Counted from the first letter of the stretch, positions 32,096 through 41,233 are shown. The stretch: 64,000 bases of DNA from Turneriella parva DSM 21527 (GCF_000266885.1 NC_018020.1:868001-932000), one strand, 5' to 3'. Program-made: numbers and translations. Notes: generated from the letters alone by a model not told the origin.

Positions 32096-33454
32096 CTAGG
32101 GGGTGAGTTCAGACCTTAGCACCATTTTCATGCCGTCTTTCGGGCGCAGAGTCACCTGCGGTAAGGGCACAACCTTAAAACCGGGGGAGAGCGACACACG
32201 CCAGCTGCGGCTGATCGTGGCGAGCAACAAGATCGCTTCTTGCCATGCGAACTGTTCACCGATACAGTTGCGCACACCTGCCGAAAAAGGGAAATAGCTG
32301 TACTTCGGTCTTTTTTCCGTTTCTTCATCTTTCCACCTTTCGGGGTGAAACTCGGTCGGTCGGTCGAACCAGCGGCCGTCGCGGTGCGTGACGTATTGGC
32401 TGAGCCAGAGCTCGCTGCCTTTCGGTATCCAATAGCCGCCGAGTTCGTAGTCACGCATGACTGTGCGGCCGATCACCCATGCCGGCGGGTAGAGACGCAT
32501 CGACTCGGCGACGACCTGGCGGGTATAGGTAAGCTGCGCAATGTCGTCGGTCGTGGCGGTGCGGTTGCCCAAAACCTCTTTCGCCTCTGCCTGCAACAGG
32601 TCATATGCCGCAGGGTTCTGTGACAAGAGGTAGAAAGTCCAGGTGAGCGCGTTTGCCGTGGTTTCGTGGCCCGCGAGAAAGAGCGTCATGGCTTCGTCTC
32701 GCAATTGCTTGCGTGCCGTTTTCGGGTCGATGCCGGCTTCTTTTCTTGCAACAATCATCATCGAGAGCAAATCACCGCGGTCTTCGCTATCGGCAAGATG
32801 CTCGTCGATCGTTTCATAGATAATTTTGTCGAGGGTCGCGATGCCCGACTTAATCGCGACTGTGGGGGGTAGTGGCAACGCCATCGACAGGTCGCTGAGC
32901 GGCAGGCGTATCACCTCGACGATGCGCATGACTTTTTCGAGCGCTTCGCCGATCGCGTCGACCTTTTCGCCTACATCCATATTGAAGAGGGCCTTGGCGA
33001 CAATCGCCGAGGTAAGCGCCATCATTTCACGGTGCATATCGATGCGCGATGCGTCACGCCAAGAAGCGATATGGTGTTCGGTTGCGTCTGCCATAATTTT
33101 GCCGTATGACAGAATTCGCTGGCGGTTAAACGCCGGCGAAGATATCTTGCGCATCTTCTTATGCTCTTCGCCTTCGCTCGTGAGCAAACCTTTGCCGAGC
33201 ACATATTTTGCGAGCAACTTCGAACCTGCATCTTTTTCGAATGCGTCGTTATCTTTAATGAGCACCTGCTGAATCAGGTCGGGGTGGTTCACGAGGGTGA
33301 TCTGGCGGTTGAAGAATGTCAATTTCGCGACATCGCCATAGGTAGCAACTTGTTGCAAAAAAGACAAGATGTCTTGCTCGACATCGAGCAGGTTACCGAG
33401 AAACGGCAGCCCTGCCGGCCCGGGTATTGCCTTCGATGCGGTGGTGGGTATCAT
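32096..33454 (-). CDS. Cytochrome P450
   Basis: From ATG 33454 the protein has 452 residues. All P450 signatures are present: the I-helix oxygen-activation motif AGHETT (261-266), ExxR at 317-320 (ESMR), the PERW meander, and the heme loop FPFSAGVRNCIG (388-399) with Cys397 as heme ligand. It is a soluble bacterial type resembling the CYP102-heme-domain/fatty-acid hydroxylase group, but the substrate is not predictable. No reductase is adjacent. The last residues (ELTP) are encoded by a short dispersed repeat at 32085-32110. It is divergent from an exported-protein gene. Confidence 0.93.
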   Translation of the reverse strand: MIPTTASKAIPGPAGLPFLGNLLDVEQDILSFLQQVATYGDVAKLTFFNRQITLVNHPDLIQQVLIKDNDAFEKDAGSKLLAKYVLGKGLLTSEGEEHKKMRKISSPAFNRQRILSYGKIMADATEHHIASWRDASRIDMHREMMALTSAIVAKALFNMDVGEKVDAIGEALEKVMRIVEVIRLPLSDLSMALPLPPTVAIKSGIATLDKIIYETIDEHLADSEDRGDLLSMMIVARKEAGIDPKTARKQLRDEAMTLFLAGHETTANALTWTFYLLSQNPAAYDLLQAEAKEVLGNRTATTDDIAQLTYTRQVVAESMRLYPPAWVIGRTVMRDYELGGYWIPKGSELWLSQYVTHRDGRWFDRPTEFHPERWKDEETEKRPKYSYFPFSAGVRNCIGEQFAWQEAILLLATISRSWRVSLSPGFKVVPLPQVTLRPKDGMKMVLRSELTP

Positions 33455-33510
33455 GGCGCTGCCTCGCAACCGTAATCGATGCGGCAAGCAGTTTGCCGGC
33501 AGGCACTTTT

Positions 33511-33540
33511 TTGGCAGCTGAGAGAAAAGTTTGTTATTCT
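33511..33540 (+). promoter_or_regulatory. Candidate sigma70 promoter for the exported protein gene
   Basis: TTGGCA (33511-33516) and TATTCT (33535-33540) are 18 bases apart and lie about 60 bases upstream of the ATG at 33602, which has AAGGGG as a ribosome-binding site. The fit is good but not perfect. Confidence 0.45.
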
Positions 33541-33601
33541 AAAAGTAGCATGGGCTTTTGGGTGGAACCCAATCTGCCGATCTTCGGTCTAAGGGGTATT
33601 G

Positions 33602-34282
33602 ATGTTGAAACGAATTCTTTCTTTATTCGCTGTGGTGACACTGGCAATGTCCGCAGCATATGCGGCTCCCACAAATTCTGAGGCAGCACTCGCCGACGCG
33701 CGTGAGACTTTTGCAGAACCCGGCGGTTTCGATTACCGCGATGGCTCGCCCGCACTGCTCTTCGACGAATTGCAGCTTGAGCAACAACTCGAAGCCAGAA
33801 AACAGGCGGCTGAGGCAGAGGCGACTACCCAATCAGCTGCAAACGCTGAAGCTAAAAAACCGCAATATGACTATCAAAAAGTTGTGCTGCCGATCGACCG
33901 TGTCGAAGGCGGCAGCTACACGAACCACTCACCGTTCGTCACGTGGGTGAAAGGCGAAAATTCAGACCGCGTCTACCCCGTGCCACCGGGCGTAACCTTT
34001 CCTTGGACCATCGACGGTTTCGCCGACCCCATCAATCGGCCCGGTGAAGTCTATAAGGTGATCGATGGATTACACACGTTCTACAATCTCGTCGATGGTG
34101 AGCCAAGCGTCGAGTTCTCGAGCAACAACAAGCTCGCTGCCATCGCAGGCCTCACCGTAGCACAATCTCTCAAAGGCGGCTGGAAAGACGCAAGCTGGCA
34201 CGCTGAGATTCGCGCGCAGACCGATTTCGGCTGGGACAATCTTTTCGAAATTTCCCGGCCCAACCTGGCATCCAACACATAA
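33602..34282 (+). CDS. Hypothetical exported protein
   Basis: ATG 33602 follows AAGGGG and gives a signal peptide, LKRILSLFAVVTLAMSAAYA, cleaved before APT. The mature 205-residue protein has a Gln/Glu/Ala-rich helical stretch (residues about 60-85) and then a beta-rich part with VEGGSYTNHSPFVTWVKG and WTIDGFADPINRPG. No family is recognised. Its stop codon lies within the A-tract of the terminator of the convergent OmpA-like gene. Periplasmic or surface location is inferred from the signal. Confidence 0.7.
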   Translation: MLKRILSLFAVVTLAMSAAYAAPTNSEAALADARETFAEPGGFDYRDGSPALLFDELQLEQQLEARKQAAEAEATTQSAANAEAKKPQYDYQKVVLPIDRVEGGSYTNHSPFVTWVKGENSDRVYPVPPGVTFPWTIDGFADPINRPGEVYKVIDGLHTFYNLVDGEPSVEFSSNNKLAAIAGLTVAQSLKGGWKDASWHAEIRAQTDFGWDNLFEISRPNLASNT

Positions 34283-34285
34283 AAA

Positions 34286-34327
34286 ACCAACCGACTTTTG
34301 CCGCTAGCCCGGCAAAAGTCAGTTGGT
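34286..34327 (-). terminator. Rho-independent terminator of the OmpA-like gene
   Basis: A stem of 17 paired positions out of 18 (34286-34303 with 34310-34327, loop CTAGCC) is followed on the minus strand by TTTTTT (34281-34286). It sits 27 bases after the OmpA-like stop and between convergent genes, so it may stop transcription from both sides. Confidence 0.85.
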
Positions 34328-34353
34328 GAAAACTCGAGACAACTAATTGAAAT

Positions 34354-34884
34354 TTACTTCTTTACTAACTTAAAAGTGACGCGGCGATTGTCGGCGTGCG
34401 ACAGATTCGGGTCTGGTTCTGAATTGCCGACGCCGACATAAGTCATCTTCGACTTATCGAGACCCTTCTTTGCGAAATAGTTATAAACATATTTTGCCCG
34501 CTGCTGCGAAAGTGACTTCGTGTAGGCGGCAGATTTCGAAGCGTGCTGGTTGGCATGCCCGATGATCTGCAGCTTATAGCCTGCGGGCATTGAGGCGACA
34601 ATACCCTTCGCGACAGTCGCAGCGTTTTCGCCATACTGGTCAAACTGCGTCATCGGCATCGTCGTTGAAAACGGCGGAAATCCCACTACTGGCACTTTGG
34701 CGAGTTGCTGGTTTGCCTGATCGACGATCAGGTCGTCACCGCCAAAAGACCTTGAACTCGCGCTCGCCGTGCCGTCCGTTGCGCCGGCGGCGCTGGCGTC
34801 GGCCTTTTTGTCGGTGGAGCCACAGGCTGCGGCGAAACCGGCAATCAAGATTAGGCACAAAATGCTAATTTTCTTTACTTCCAT
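34354..34884 (-). CDS. OmpA-like peptidoglycan-binding lipoprotein
   Basis: ATG 34884 gives the lipoprotein signal MEVKKISILCLILIAGFAAAC with a clear lipobox. After a Ser/Ala/Asp linker, residues about 75-176 form an OmpA_C-like domain: a strand with LQIIGHANQ, a helix with LSQQRAKYVYNYF, and the Asp/Arg peptidoglycan-binding end DNRRV. It should anchor the outer membrane to the cell wall (Pal/Loa22-like). The size is close to Loa22 of Leptospira, but identity with that protein is not shown. Confidence 0.85.
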   Translation of the reverse strand: MEVKKISILCLILIAGFAAACGSTDKKADASAAGATDGTASASSRSFGGDDLIVDQANQQLAKVPVVGFPPFSTTMPMTQFDQYGENAATVAKGIVASMPAGYKLQIIGHANQHASKSAAYTKSLSQQRAKYVYNYFAKKGLDKSKMTYVGVGNSEPDPNLSHADNRRVTFKLVKK

Positions 34885-35060
34885 TAAACCTCTCTTAAGA
34901 CCCGTGACCGACACCTGTAGTGCGTGACGGGTCTATGCTAAGTGAACCCCCACCACAGAGGTGGAGTTCCCAAGTTATGGGAAAAATATCCCATTTGAGG
35001 GTTGCCGGGTGTTTTCGCATTTTGGCTTGGCAGCCTGAGATACATGCGCTACGTTCGCCC

Positions 35061-35405
35061 ATGGTCGCCCGTATTGCCTCTTTAACCTTCGCCGTGGCTG
35101 CGCTTGCCGGCGCAGTGATTTTCGCGCAGCAGAAGGGGCGCGAAAAGCCCCGACCAAACCCGGTTTTTGATACGAGCAAATCGGGCGCACCTACACCGTG
35201 GCCTGACGACAAAGGGAGCACGACGGCGATTCAAGAAGAGGCCGCCCAGAAGGCGGCAGACGAAAAATCGGCAAAGCAGCAAAAAGGCGGTAGCGAGAAT
35301 GCGCCCGCAAAAACTGAAAACGAAAAGCACAAGCGCATTATGCCGAGTTCAAAATCGATGGTGCCCGAACCGCCTGTGAAAAAACCACCCCCACCGCCGA
35401 CCTGA
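35061..35405 (+). CDS. Hypothetical exported or membrane-anchored Pro/Lys-rich protein
   Basis: From ATG 35061 the product has 114 residues with one N-terminal hydrophobic segment (ASLTFAVAALAGAVIFA). The rest is low-complexity, rich in Lys, Glu, Ala and Pro, and ends PVKKPPPPPT. It is probably a signal-anchored, disordered periplasmic protein; a TonB-like spacer is possible but not supported by a motif. It ends 1 base before the hydroxylase gene, so the two are co-translated. Confidence 0.6.
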   Translation: MVARIASLTFAVAALAGAVIFAQQKGREKPRPNPVFDTSKSGAPTPWPDDKGSTTAIQEEAAQKAADEKSAKQQKGGSENAPAKTENEKHKRIMPSSKSMVPEPPVKKPPPPPT

Positions 35406-35406
35406 C

Positions 35407-36216
35407 GTGTGGCTGCTCGAACTTCTCGCGCAGGCCGTGCTTTTTCTGGCGGCCATCAGCCTCGTCTTCATTCCACTCGAATATTTCTGGCGCGCCGACA
35501 CTGCTGAAACCGGCCGAATACCCTGGCTGCGGCGCGGATGGTTGAACGACCTGCTATTCTATTTCGGACAAATTCTCGTCTTCAATAGCGTGACGCTGCT
35601 GGCTCTGGGATTTCTGTTTCAGCAAATTGAGACATCCTCATTTTTACCGGCAACGATAATGCAGCTGCCGCTGCCCTTGAAGATTGTGCTTGTGATATTG
35701 CTGAGCGATTTTCTCATCTATTGGGGGCACCGCGCGCAGCATCGCTTCGGCATTCTCTGGCGCTTTCACCGCGTGCACCACACCGCTCTGCACGTCGACT
35801 ACATCGCGGCATACCGCGAGCATCCGCTCGACAATATCTACACGCGCGGCCTTGAGACTCTGCCGGCGGTGTTGCTCGGCCTTGATCTGAACACCATCGC
35901 GGGGTTCGTGACCTTTCGTGGTCTCTGGGCGCTCTTTATTCACTCGAACGTCAATATACGATTAGGATTTCTCGAAGTTCTGCTCGGTTCGCCGCACCTG
36001 CACCATTGGCACCACGATTTGAGCCGCCGCGGCCTCGTGAACTACGCCAACCTTTCACCACTCATGGACATCTTGTTTCGAACGTATTATAATCCACCCG
36101 AGCGGCCGCATAGCTATGGAATTCCTGAGCCGGTGCGGCAGGCCTGGTTCTGGCAGATGCTCGACCCGCTGATACCGAACGCTTCTGAAGACTCTGCGAC
36201 ACGCAGCAAAAAGTAG
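35407..36216 (+). CDS. Sterol desaturase/fatty acid hydroxylase family protein
   Basis: The 269-residue integral membrane protein has the three histidine boxes of the fatty-acid-hydroxylase superfamily: GHRAQH (near 117-122), HRVHH, and HLHHWHH (near 198-204). At least four hydrophobic segments surround them. The enzyme would use a di-iron site at the inner membrane to hydroxylate or desaturate a lipid. The start is GTG, 1 base after the previous stop. Substrate unknown. Confidence 0.9.
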   Translation: MWLLELLAQAVLFLAAISLVFIPLEYFWRADTAETGRIPWLRRGWLNDLLFYFGQILVFNSVTLLALGFLFQQIETSSFLPATIMQLPLPLKIVLVILLSDFLIYWGHRAQHRFGILWRFHRVHHTALHVDYIAAYREHPLDNIYTRGLETLPAVLLGLDLNTIAGFVTFRGLWALFIHSNVNIRLGFLEVLLGSPHLHHWHHDLSRRGLVNYANLSPLMDILFRTYYNPPERPHSYGIPEPVRQAWFWQMLDPLIPNASEDSATRSKK

Positions 36217-36278
36217 TTGCGTTGCGCGAGACGCGCACCGGTCTAGCGGGCGCCTCAGGCCGCCAAGAGCCCAACAAT

Positions 36279-37508
36279 ATGTCACTGCTAACCAAGTTGC
36301 TTCTGCTGATTGTCGTCGCCCGCATCATGGGCCGGCTCGTCGTGCGCTTCGGCCAGCCGGCGATTGTGGGTGAAATGCTCGCGGGTGTTATTCTCGGCCC
36401 AAGCCTCTTGAACTTCATTCAGCCGAACCTGGCGCTTTCGGGAATCTCTGAACTCGCCGTCTTTCTCGTGGTGCTCTCAGCCGGCCTTGAGATGGAATTC
36501 AAAGACATTATCAGCGCATTCAAAGGTCGCGGGTTAGTCATTGCAACTTTAGGCTTTGTGATACCGATGGGCGCCGGTATCGGTGTGGGTCTGCTCTATG
36601 GTTTTGACACGATGCGAGTCATCTTTCTGGGCCTCTGCGTCTCGATCACTGCGCTGCCGGTTGCGGTGCGCATTCTGCAGACATTCGGCCTGCTCGACTC
36701 GGTGATTGCGCGCTATTCAGTGGCAACTGCTGTCTTAAATGACATCACAGCGCTTCTGGCGCTGGGGGTACTGCTCAACCTGCCTGTACAATTCTCGCTC
36801 GGTGAAGTCGGTATTTCGATTACGGTGACCGCCTCGAAGCTCGTGGTGCTCGCGGCATTTATTCTGGGGTTTAACTGGTCGCTGCAAAAACTCATTCGCC
36901 GTGGCTTTCGCATACAGCGCTGGTCTGAGAAGCTGGTTGAACTCTTTGGCCCCGAGGCCCTCTTCGGCATTCTCGTGGTGTTCGTGTTGCTCTTCGGCTC
37001 TGTCAGCGAAGCGCTCGGTTTTCACTTTGTCATTGGGGCATTCTTTGCCGCGCTTTTGATCGACCGTGAATTTTTTCTCGCGTCGCGCTTCAACGAGCTC
37101 GACCACACGCTGCGCTCTATCACTGATGGTTTTCTGGGGCCGGTCTTCTTTGCGACTCTGGGGCTCGAGTTCAACGCATCGTCTGTCAAATCGCTCGATT
37201 TTCTCGCAGCCGTGCTCGCAGTTTCAATTTTCTCGAAATTTTTCGCTGGCTGGCTCGGCGCCAAAATCATCGGCCTGAATACCGCAAACTCTCTCGGCAT
37301 CGGCATTATCTTAAACGGCCGCGGCGTTATGGAGCTTGTCATTGCTTCGATTGCCTACCAGCGCGGGTTTATCGGCCAGGGCCTATTCTCTGTGTTGGTC
37401 GTAATGGGTGTCGTGACAACGATGATCACGCCGATTATGTTCAGGCGGTGGGTGATGCCGCGTTTGTCCCCCTCCCAGCCTCCCCCGCAAGCGGGGGAGG
37501 TGCCGTAG
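36279..37508 (+). CDS. CPA2-type cation:proton antiporter
   Basis: ATG 36279 starts the first membrane helix (SLLTKLLLLIVVARIMGRLV). The 409-residue protein has 12-13 hydrophobic segments and KefB/NapA-like features (FGQPAIVGEMLAGVILGPSLL, SAGLEMEF, GRGVMELVIA). It should exchange Na+ or K+ for H+ across the inner membrane. It has no C-terminal TrkA domain. The last 13 residues (SPSQPPPQAGEVP) come from a palindromic repeat (37479-37500), so the original C-terminus was probably altered. It converges with the hydrolase gene. Confidence 0.88.
   Translation: MSLLTKLLLLIVVARIMGRLVVRFGQPAIVGEMLAGVILGPSLLNFIQPNLALSGISELAVFLVVLSAGLEMEFKDIISAFKGRGLVIATLGFVIPMGAGIGVGLLYGFDTMRVIFLGLCVSITALPVAVRILQTFGLLDSVIARYSVATAVLNDITALLALGVLLNLPVQFSLGEVGISITVTASKLVVLAAFILGFNWSLQKLIRRGFRIQRWSEKLVELFGPEALFGILVVFVLLFGSVSEALGFHFVIGAFFAALLIDREFFLASRFNELDHTLRSITDGFLGPVFFATLGLEFNASSVKSLDFLAAVLAVSIFSKFFAGWLGAKIIGLNTANSLGIGIILNGRGVMELVIASIAYQRGFIGQGLFSVLVVMGVVTTMITPIMFRRWVMPRLSPSQPPPQAGEVP
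37479..37500. repeat. Dispersed palindromic repeat at the antiporter 3' end
   Basis: CCTCCCCCGC (37479-37488) pairs perfectly with GCGGGGGAGG (37491-37500) over an AA loop. It is a close relative of the hairpin at 2971-2992. It encodes part of the antiporter C-terminus and sits between convergent genes, where it might also act as a weak transcription barrier. Confidence 0.75.
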
Positions 37509-37519
37509 GCGGTGGGGGA

Positions 37520-38389
37520 TTAACCTGCTTTTTGAAAGAACTTCTGGTTCTTGTCGAAATATTCGGTCGCGAGGTAGTCGTTGTTCATCTGGTCGGGGTG
37601 AAAGTCTGGCCTGAAATACTGCACCAGCTTCGGCACCATCGCCGCGAGCAGCTTCGCCGTCAGCGGCGCCTTCTCTGCGATTGACGCAGGTATGTCGGTT
37701 AGCTTGATATCTTTGTCTTCGGCGAGAAATTTCACCGCGCCGACAGCGCCATACCAGAGCAGCGCCCAGGTGCCGATCACCATGCCGGCGTTCTTGATGA
37801 CCTCACCCGAGTTGATCTGTTTCATCACGTCGAAGGCGACCGACTTGTGCTCAATCTCTTCGGCAGCATGCCACATCAGGAGCGCCTTCATGTTTTCATC
37901 GAAGCCCTGCATCGCGTTGAGCTCGGGGTCCATCGCCACTTCTGCGAGCGTCGCCGTGTAGTGTTCGAGCGCGCAGGTCACCGACAGCGCGAGCTTCTTG
38001 TATGTCTCTTCGCCGAAGATTTTGCGGATTGTACCCTCTACTGTTTCATACGCGTTTTTTGAGTACCAAGCGTCATATTCACGCACATTGACGCCCTGGC
38101 TTTCGAGGGTGTCCCAGATTTTTTCATGCTGCGCCATGTGCTGGGTTTCTTGACCGATAAACCCCTTGATGCGTGCTTTCAGCTGTGGGTCTTTAATTTC
38201 GTCTTGAAAGTACTTTACCGAACGAATGAAGAGCTTTTCGCCCTCGGGAAAAACAACGTGCAGGCTGTTCAGAATCTGCGTCAGCACCGCATTGCCGTCG
38301 GCGTAATACTTGGTGAAGTTCTGCTCAAGCCCGAACTCGGGGCGCCGAACCTGCGGCATGTTCATTTGAATTACGTTCTCTTTTGCCAT
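37520..38389 (-). CDS. Metal-dependent hydrolase, PF10118 family
   Basis: The 289-residue protein belongs to the predicted metal-dependent hydrolase family with a ferritin-like di-iron core. Conserved pieces are EGEKLFIRSV, GQETQHMAQHEKI, CALEHYTA and the His-rich WHAAEEIEHKSVAFDV. The enzyme class is not firmly known. The protein has no signal peptide. Its promoter should lie in the 113-base gap before the toxin gene. Confidence 0.88.
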   Translation of the reverse strand: MAKENVIQMNMPQVRRPEFGLEQNFTKYYADGNAVLTQILNSLHVVFPEGEKLFIRSVKYFQDEIKDPQLKARIKGFIGQETQHMAQHEKIWDTLESQGVNVREYDAWYSKNAYETVEGTIRKIFGEETYKKLALSVTCALEHYTATLAEVAMDPELNAMQGFDENMKALLMWHAAEEIEHKSVAFDVMKQINSGEVIKNAGMVIGTWALLWYGAVGAVKFLAEDKDIKLTDIPASIAEKAPLTAKLLAAMVPKLVQYFRPDFHPDQMNNDYLATEYFDKNQKFFQKAG

Positions 38390-38502
38390 TGTGAACTCCT
38401 TTCACCCACTGTGGGGCGACGCACCATTCGACACAAAAGCGAACAGACCGTCAAGATTTTTTCAATAAACAAGTGTTCATTATCTTTTGGCCGCGACAGG
38501 TC

Positions 38503-38829
38503 TCAATCCGTCAGATAGTCGGTGACCGCTGAGGTGAGGCGCCCCAGCAAATGAGCTGGCAGCAGGCCGCCCTGCTTGACAAGGCGAGATTTTGAAACTT
38601 GCCTCAGGCCGGGTACAACGGCAAAGGATTCTTTGGGACTCACAGCGGTGGCGAGACTGACCCGCAGAGGCCAAATTTCGCCGGGCTGCGTCGATAGCGG
38701 AACAACCACGACGCTTTCGAGAATCTGGTTTTGCTCGGTATTGGAGACAATGATGGCCGGCCGCACCTTACCCATTTCAGGCGGATGCGCATCAGTTAGG
38801 TTCACCCAGTAAAGCTGGCCGCGCAGCAC
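38503..38829 (-). CDS. MazF/PemK-type toxin (endoribonuclease)
   Basis: The 108-residue protein has the MazF fold signature: RGQLYWVNL at the N-terminus, GKVRPAIIVSN, and VVPLST. MazF toxins cut mRNA at short sequences. The gene starts 6 bases after the antitoxin stop. Typical length and residues suggest an intact toxin. Confidence 0.88.
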   Translation of the reverse strand: MLRGQLYWVNLTDAHPPEMGKVRPAIIVSNTEQNQILESVVVVPLSTQPGEIWPLRVSLATAVSPKESFAVVPGLRQVSKSRLVKQGGLLPAHLLGRLTSAVTDYLTD

Positions 38830-38835
38830 GACGCC

Positions 38836-39069
38836 CTACTTGACCGGCGCCTCAAGCGCGGCAGCCTGCCACAGAGCAAGGTCACTGGCCTCTTTTTCAT
38901 TTGCCCGCAGAAATTCCTGATACTGAATCGCTGCTTCACGAAACTTGCGCCGCTTGAGCTCAGCCTGAACGCTCTCACGCACGAAGCTCGTGATGCTCTG
39001 TTTGCCGCTAATGGCCCCGCGGATTTCTTTGAAAACCTCGCCTTCAAGTTTTATGGTAGTGGCTGCCAT
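38836..39069 (-). CDS. Antitoxin of the MazF-like pair
   Basis: The 77-residue protein begins TIKLEGEVFKEIRGAI and continues SITSFVRESVQAEL, a ribbon-helix-helix pattern (a short strand, then two helices) used for DNA binding and dimerisation. The C-terminal helix rich in Ala/Glu would wrap the toxin. It precedes the MazF-like gene by 6 bases. A palindrome overlapping its start codon is a likely autoregulatory site. Confidence 0.82.
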   Translation of the reverse strand: MAATTIKLEGEVFKEIRGAISGKQSITSFVRESVQAELKRRKFREAAIQYQEFLRANEKEASDLALWQAAALEAPVK

Positions 39070-39093
39070 ACCAATAGAGTACTAAACTGGTAT
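39068..39093 (-). promoter_or_regulatory. Candidate operator of the MazF-like pair
   Basis: ATACCA (39068-39073) and TGGTAT (39088-39093) form a 26-bp inverted repeat centred on the palindrome AGTACT (39078-39083). It overlaps the antitoxin ATG. A ribbon-helix-helix antitoxin would be expected to bind such a site. Confidence 0.55.
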
Positions 39094-39197
39094 TCTTTTG
39101 GCAATTATTCGCGCACTTTCTGTGATTTGTAATCAGAGCTGCGATTGATTCGTATGATTTTACACGGCCTCTCGCCTGTGCATTCTGACCCCACTGC

Positions 39198-40304
39198 ATG
39201 GGCTCAACCCTCGGCCGCATTTTTCGTGTCACGACGTATGGCGAATCGCATGGCGAAGCGCTCGGCTGCGTCATTGAAAACTGCCCCGCAGGCCTTGCGC
39301 TCACCGTCGACGACATTCAGCCCGATCTCGACCGCCGCAGGCCCGGGCAAAGCCGCATCACCACCCCGCGCGACGAACCCGACCGGGCGCGCATTCTTTC
39401 GGGCACGTTCGAAGATAAAACCATCGGCGCGCCGATAGCGATCGCAGTCTTCAACGAGAATGCACGCGAAAAAGACTACAGCGACATCAAAGAAATTTTT
39501 CGCCCCAGCCACGCCGATTATACCTACCACGCACGTTATGGCCATCGCGCCTGGCGCGGCGGCGGCAGATCGTCGGCGCGAGCCACCATCGGTATCGTGG
39601 CCGCTGGTGCGATTGCGAAGAAAATTCTTCGCGAAAAGGCCGGCGTCGAAATCGTCGGTTACGTCTCGCAAATCAAGAATTTGAAATTCGAGGGGGATAT
39701 AGACCTCTCACAGATCAGGGCGCTGCGCGAAACCATTGAGGCAAACCCCGTGCGCGTGCCCGACTCTGCGCTCGCCGACAAAATGGTGCGCCTGATACAA
39801 GACACGCGCCAAGCGGGTGACTCGCTCGGCGGCGTTGTCGAATGCGCTGCGGTCGGCGTGCCCGCAGGCTGGGGCGACCCGGTCTTTGACCGCCTCGACG
39901 CCCTCATTGCGCAGGCAATGCTCGCGATACCGGCAACTAAAGGCATCGAGATCGGTAGTGGCTTCGCAGCGGCAGAACTCACCGGCAGAGAACACAACGA
40001 CATCTTTGAAATGCAGAACGGCAAAGTTACCACCCGTACCAACCACTCAGGCGGTATTCAGGGCGGTATCTCCAACGGCATGCCCGTCACGTTTCGCGTC
40101 GCCTTCAAACCCACCGCAACGATCAGCCATGAGCAGCCTTCGGTCAACGAGCGCGGCGAGAATGTGACGCTCAAGGTCAAAGGCCGCCACGACCCCTGCG
40201 TCTTGCCGCGCGCGGTGCCAATCGTCGAAGCGATGCTGGCGCTGGTTTTGGTTGATCAATTCTTGTTATCGCAGACAGCGCGGTATGAGAATTTGAGTAT
40301 CTAG
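39198..40304 (+). CDS. aroC: Chorismate synthase
   Basis: The 368-residue protein is chorismate synthase, the last step of the shikimate pathway (EPSP to chorismate, needing reduced FMN). Signature segments are GESHGEALG (signature 1), RPSHADYTY, GGGRSSARAT, and SGGIQGGISNG near the C-terminus. Length is normal for the bifunctional-independent bacterial form. No other aro genes are adjacent. The gene converges with a lipoprotein gene across 134 bases with no clear feature. Confidence 0.96.
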   Translation: MGSTLGRIFRVTTYGESHGEALGCVIENCPAGLALTVDDIQPDLDRRRPGQSRITTPRDEPDRARILSGTFEDKTIGAPIAIAVFNENAREKDYSDIKEIFRPSHADYTYHARYGHRAWRGGGRSSARATIGIVAAGAIAKKILREKAGVEIVGYVSQIKNLKFEGDIDLSQIRALRETIEANPVRVPDSALADKMVRLIQDTRQAGDSLGGVVECAAVGVPAGWGDPVFDRLDALIAQAMLAIPATKGIEIGSGFAAAELTGREHNDIFEMQNGKVTTRTNHSGGIQGGISNGMPVTFRVAFKPTATISHEQPSVNERGENVTLKVKGRHDPCVLPRAVPIVEAMLALVLVDQFLLSQTARYENLSI

Positions 40305-40438
40305 TTATTTAAGAAATCGCAGACTACTATTCGCCAAGAGAAGTGCGATACTGCAATCATAGAGCCTACGAGGGTCGAAAGCCGCGGTCTGGTCGCCGTT
40401 TAAGGCACCGACATCGTTGTCCGGCAATCAAGGAGCAA

Positions 40439-41233
40439 TCAAGGCAGTGTCACGGTATAATCGTTACCAAGAGTTATGTCATACTGATCGATCGCAGTTT
40501 GACGGATTCTGAAAGTCTGGCTGGTTATTGGCAAAGTACCGCCGCTCTTGTGAAAGATTCTATAGGTTCCGCCACCTGTATGTTGAAAGGTGTGATTCGG
40601 ATATGAACCGCCCGCATTGCAGGCATTGAGCGCATCGATTATTGTGAAGATGCTATTACAATCGTTTAAGGCGAAAAGGGTTCCATTTTGCAGCTGCCGC
40701 GAAAGTACAACCGTAATATCCATATCGCCACCGGTAAAAGTACCTGCGGCAGCTGTCACCGACACTACACGCAGCTCTTGACCCAAGGGTATGCCACTCT
40801 TAAACTGAAAGGCTTTGTCTGACCCGAAAGCCGCCCCGCGAAAATCGGTTACCCCGGCTTTCACCGTGATCGTGTAATCGGTATTGGGGTCTAGATCTGC
40901 AGAGGGCGTGGCCACGAGAATCGAGTTTCGCTTTTCGAGAGAAGTTAAGGTTAGCGGGCTGCAGGCACCAGAGCGATTATTCAACAGCTGTATATTGCCG
41001 CTGCCGCAGTCACCTACAGTATCGACTGTCAAACTCGCTGCCTCCATCGGGTTGTTGAACTTGAGCTGAACCGATTGCGTGAGTGTCGTCCAACTCATGC
41101 TCGTTGTAGGTGAAGTCGAAAGCACCTGCGTCGGCGAGGCATAATACTTATCGACGACGAAGTCTTCAGGCACTGAAACGCCCATACAATGAGCAAAACC
41201 CAGAATCACGCCGCAAACCATTAGCTTTTTCAT
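40439..41233 (-). CDS. Lipoprotein with Ig-like (SbsA/Big_5-type) domain
   Basis: ATG 41233 gives a short lipoprotein signal, MKKLMVCGVILGFAHC. A Big_5-like domain follows (TQSVQLKFNNPMEAASL ... LDPNTDYTITVKAGVTDFRG), as in spirochaete surface proteins that test for maximal or minimal values in Ig folds. A second beta-rich unit completes the 264-residue product. It is 17 bases downstream of the CsgG-like barrel gene, the same layout as at 18211-20465. Confidence 0.75.
   Translation of the reverse strand: MKKLMVCGVILGFAHCMGVSVPEDFVVDKYYASPTQVLSTSPTTSMSWTTLTQSVQLKFNNPMEAASLTVDTVGDCGSGNIQLLNNRSGACSPLTLTSLEKRNSILVATPSADLDPNTDYTITVKAGVTDFRGAAFGSDKAFQFKSGIPLGQELRVVSVTAAAGTFTGGDMDITVVLSRQLQNGTLFALNDCNSIFTIIDALNACNAGGSYPNHTFQHTGGGTYRIFHKSGGTLPITSQTFRIRQTAIDQYDITLGNDYTVTLP

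Noticed and set aside
40343-40606. 87-codon plus-strand frame after aroC
   Set aside because: It runs antisense into the lipoprotein gene, has no domain and no good ribosome-binding site.
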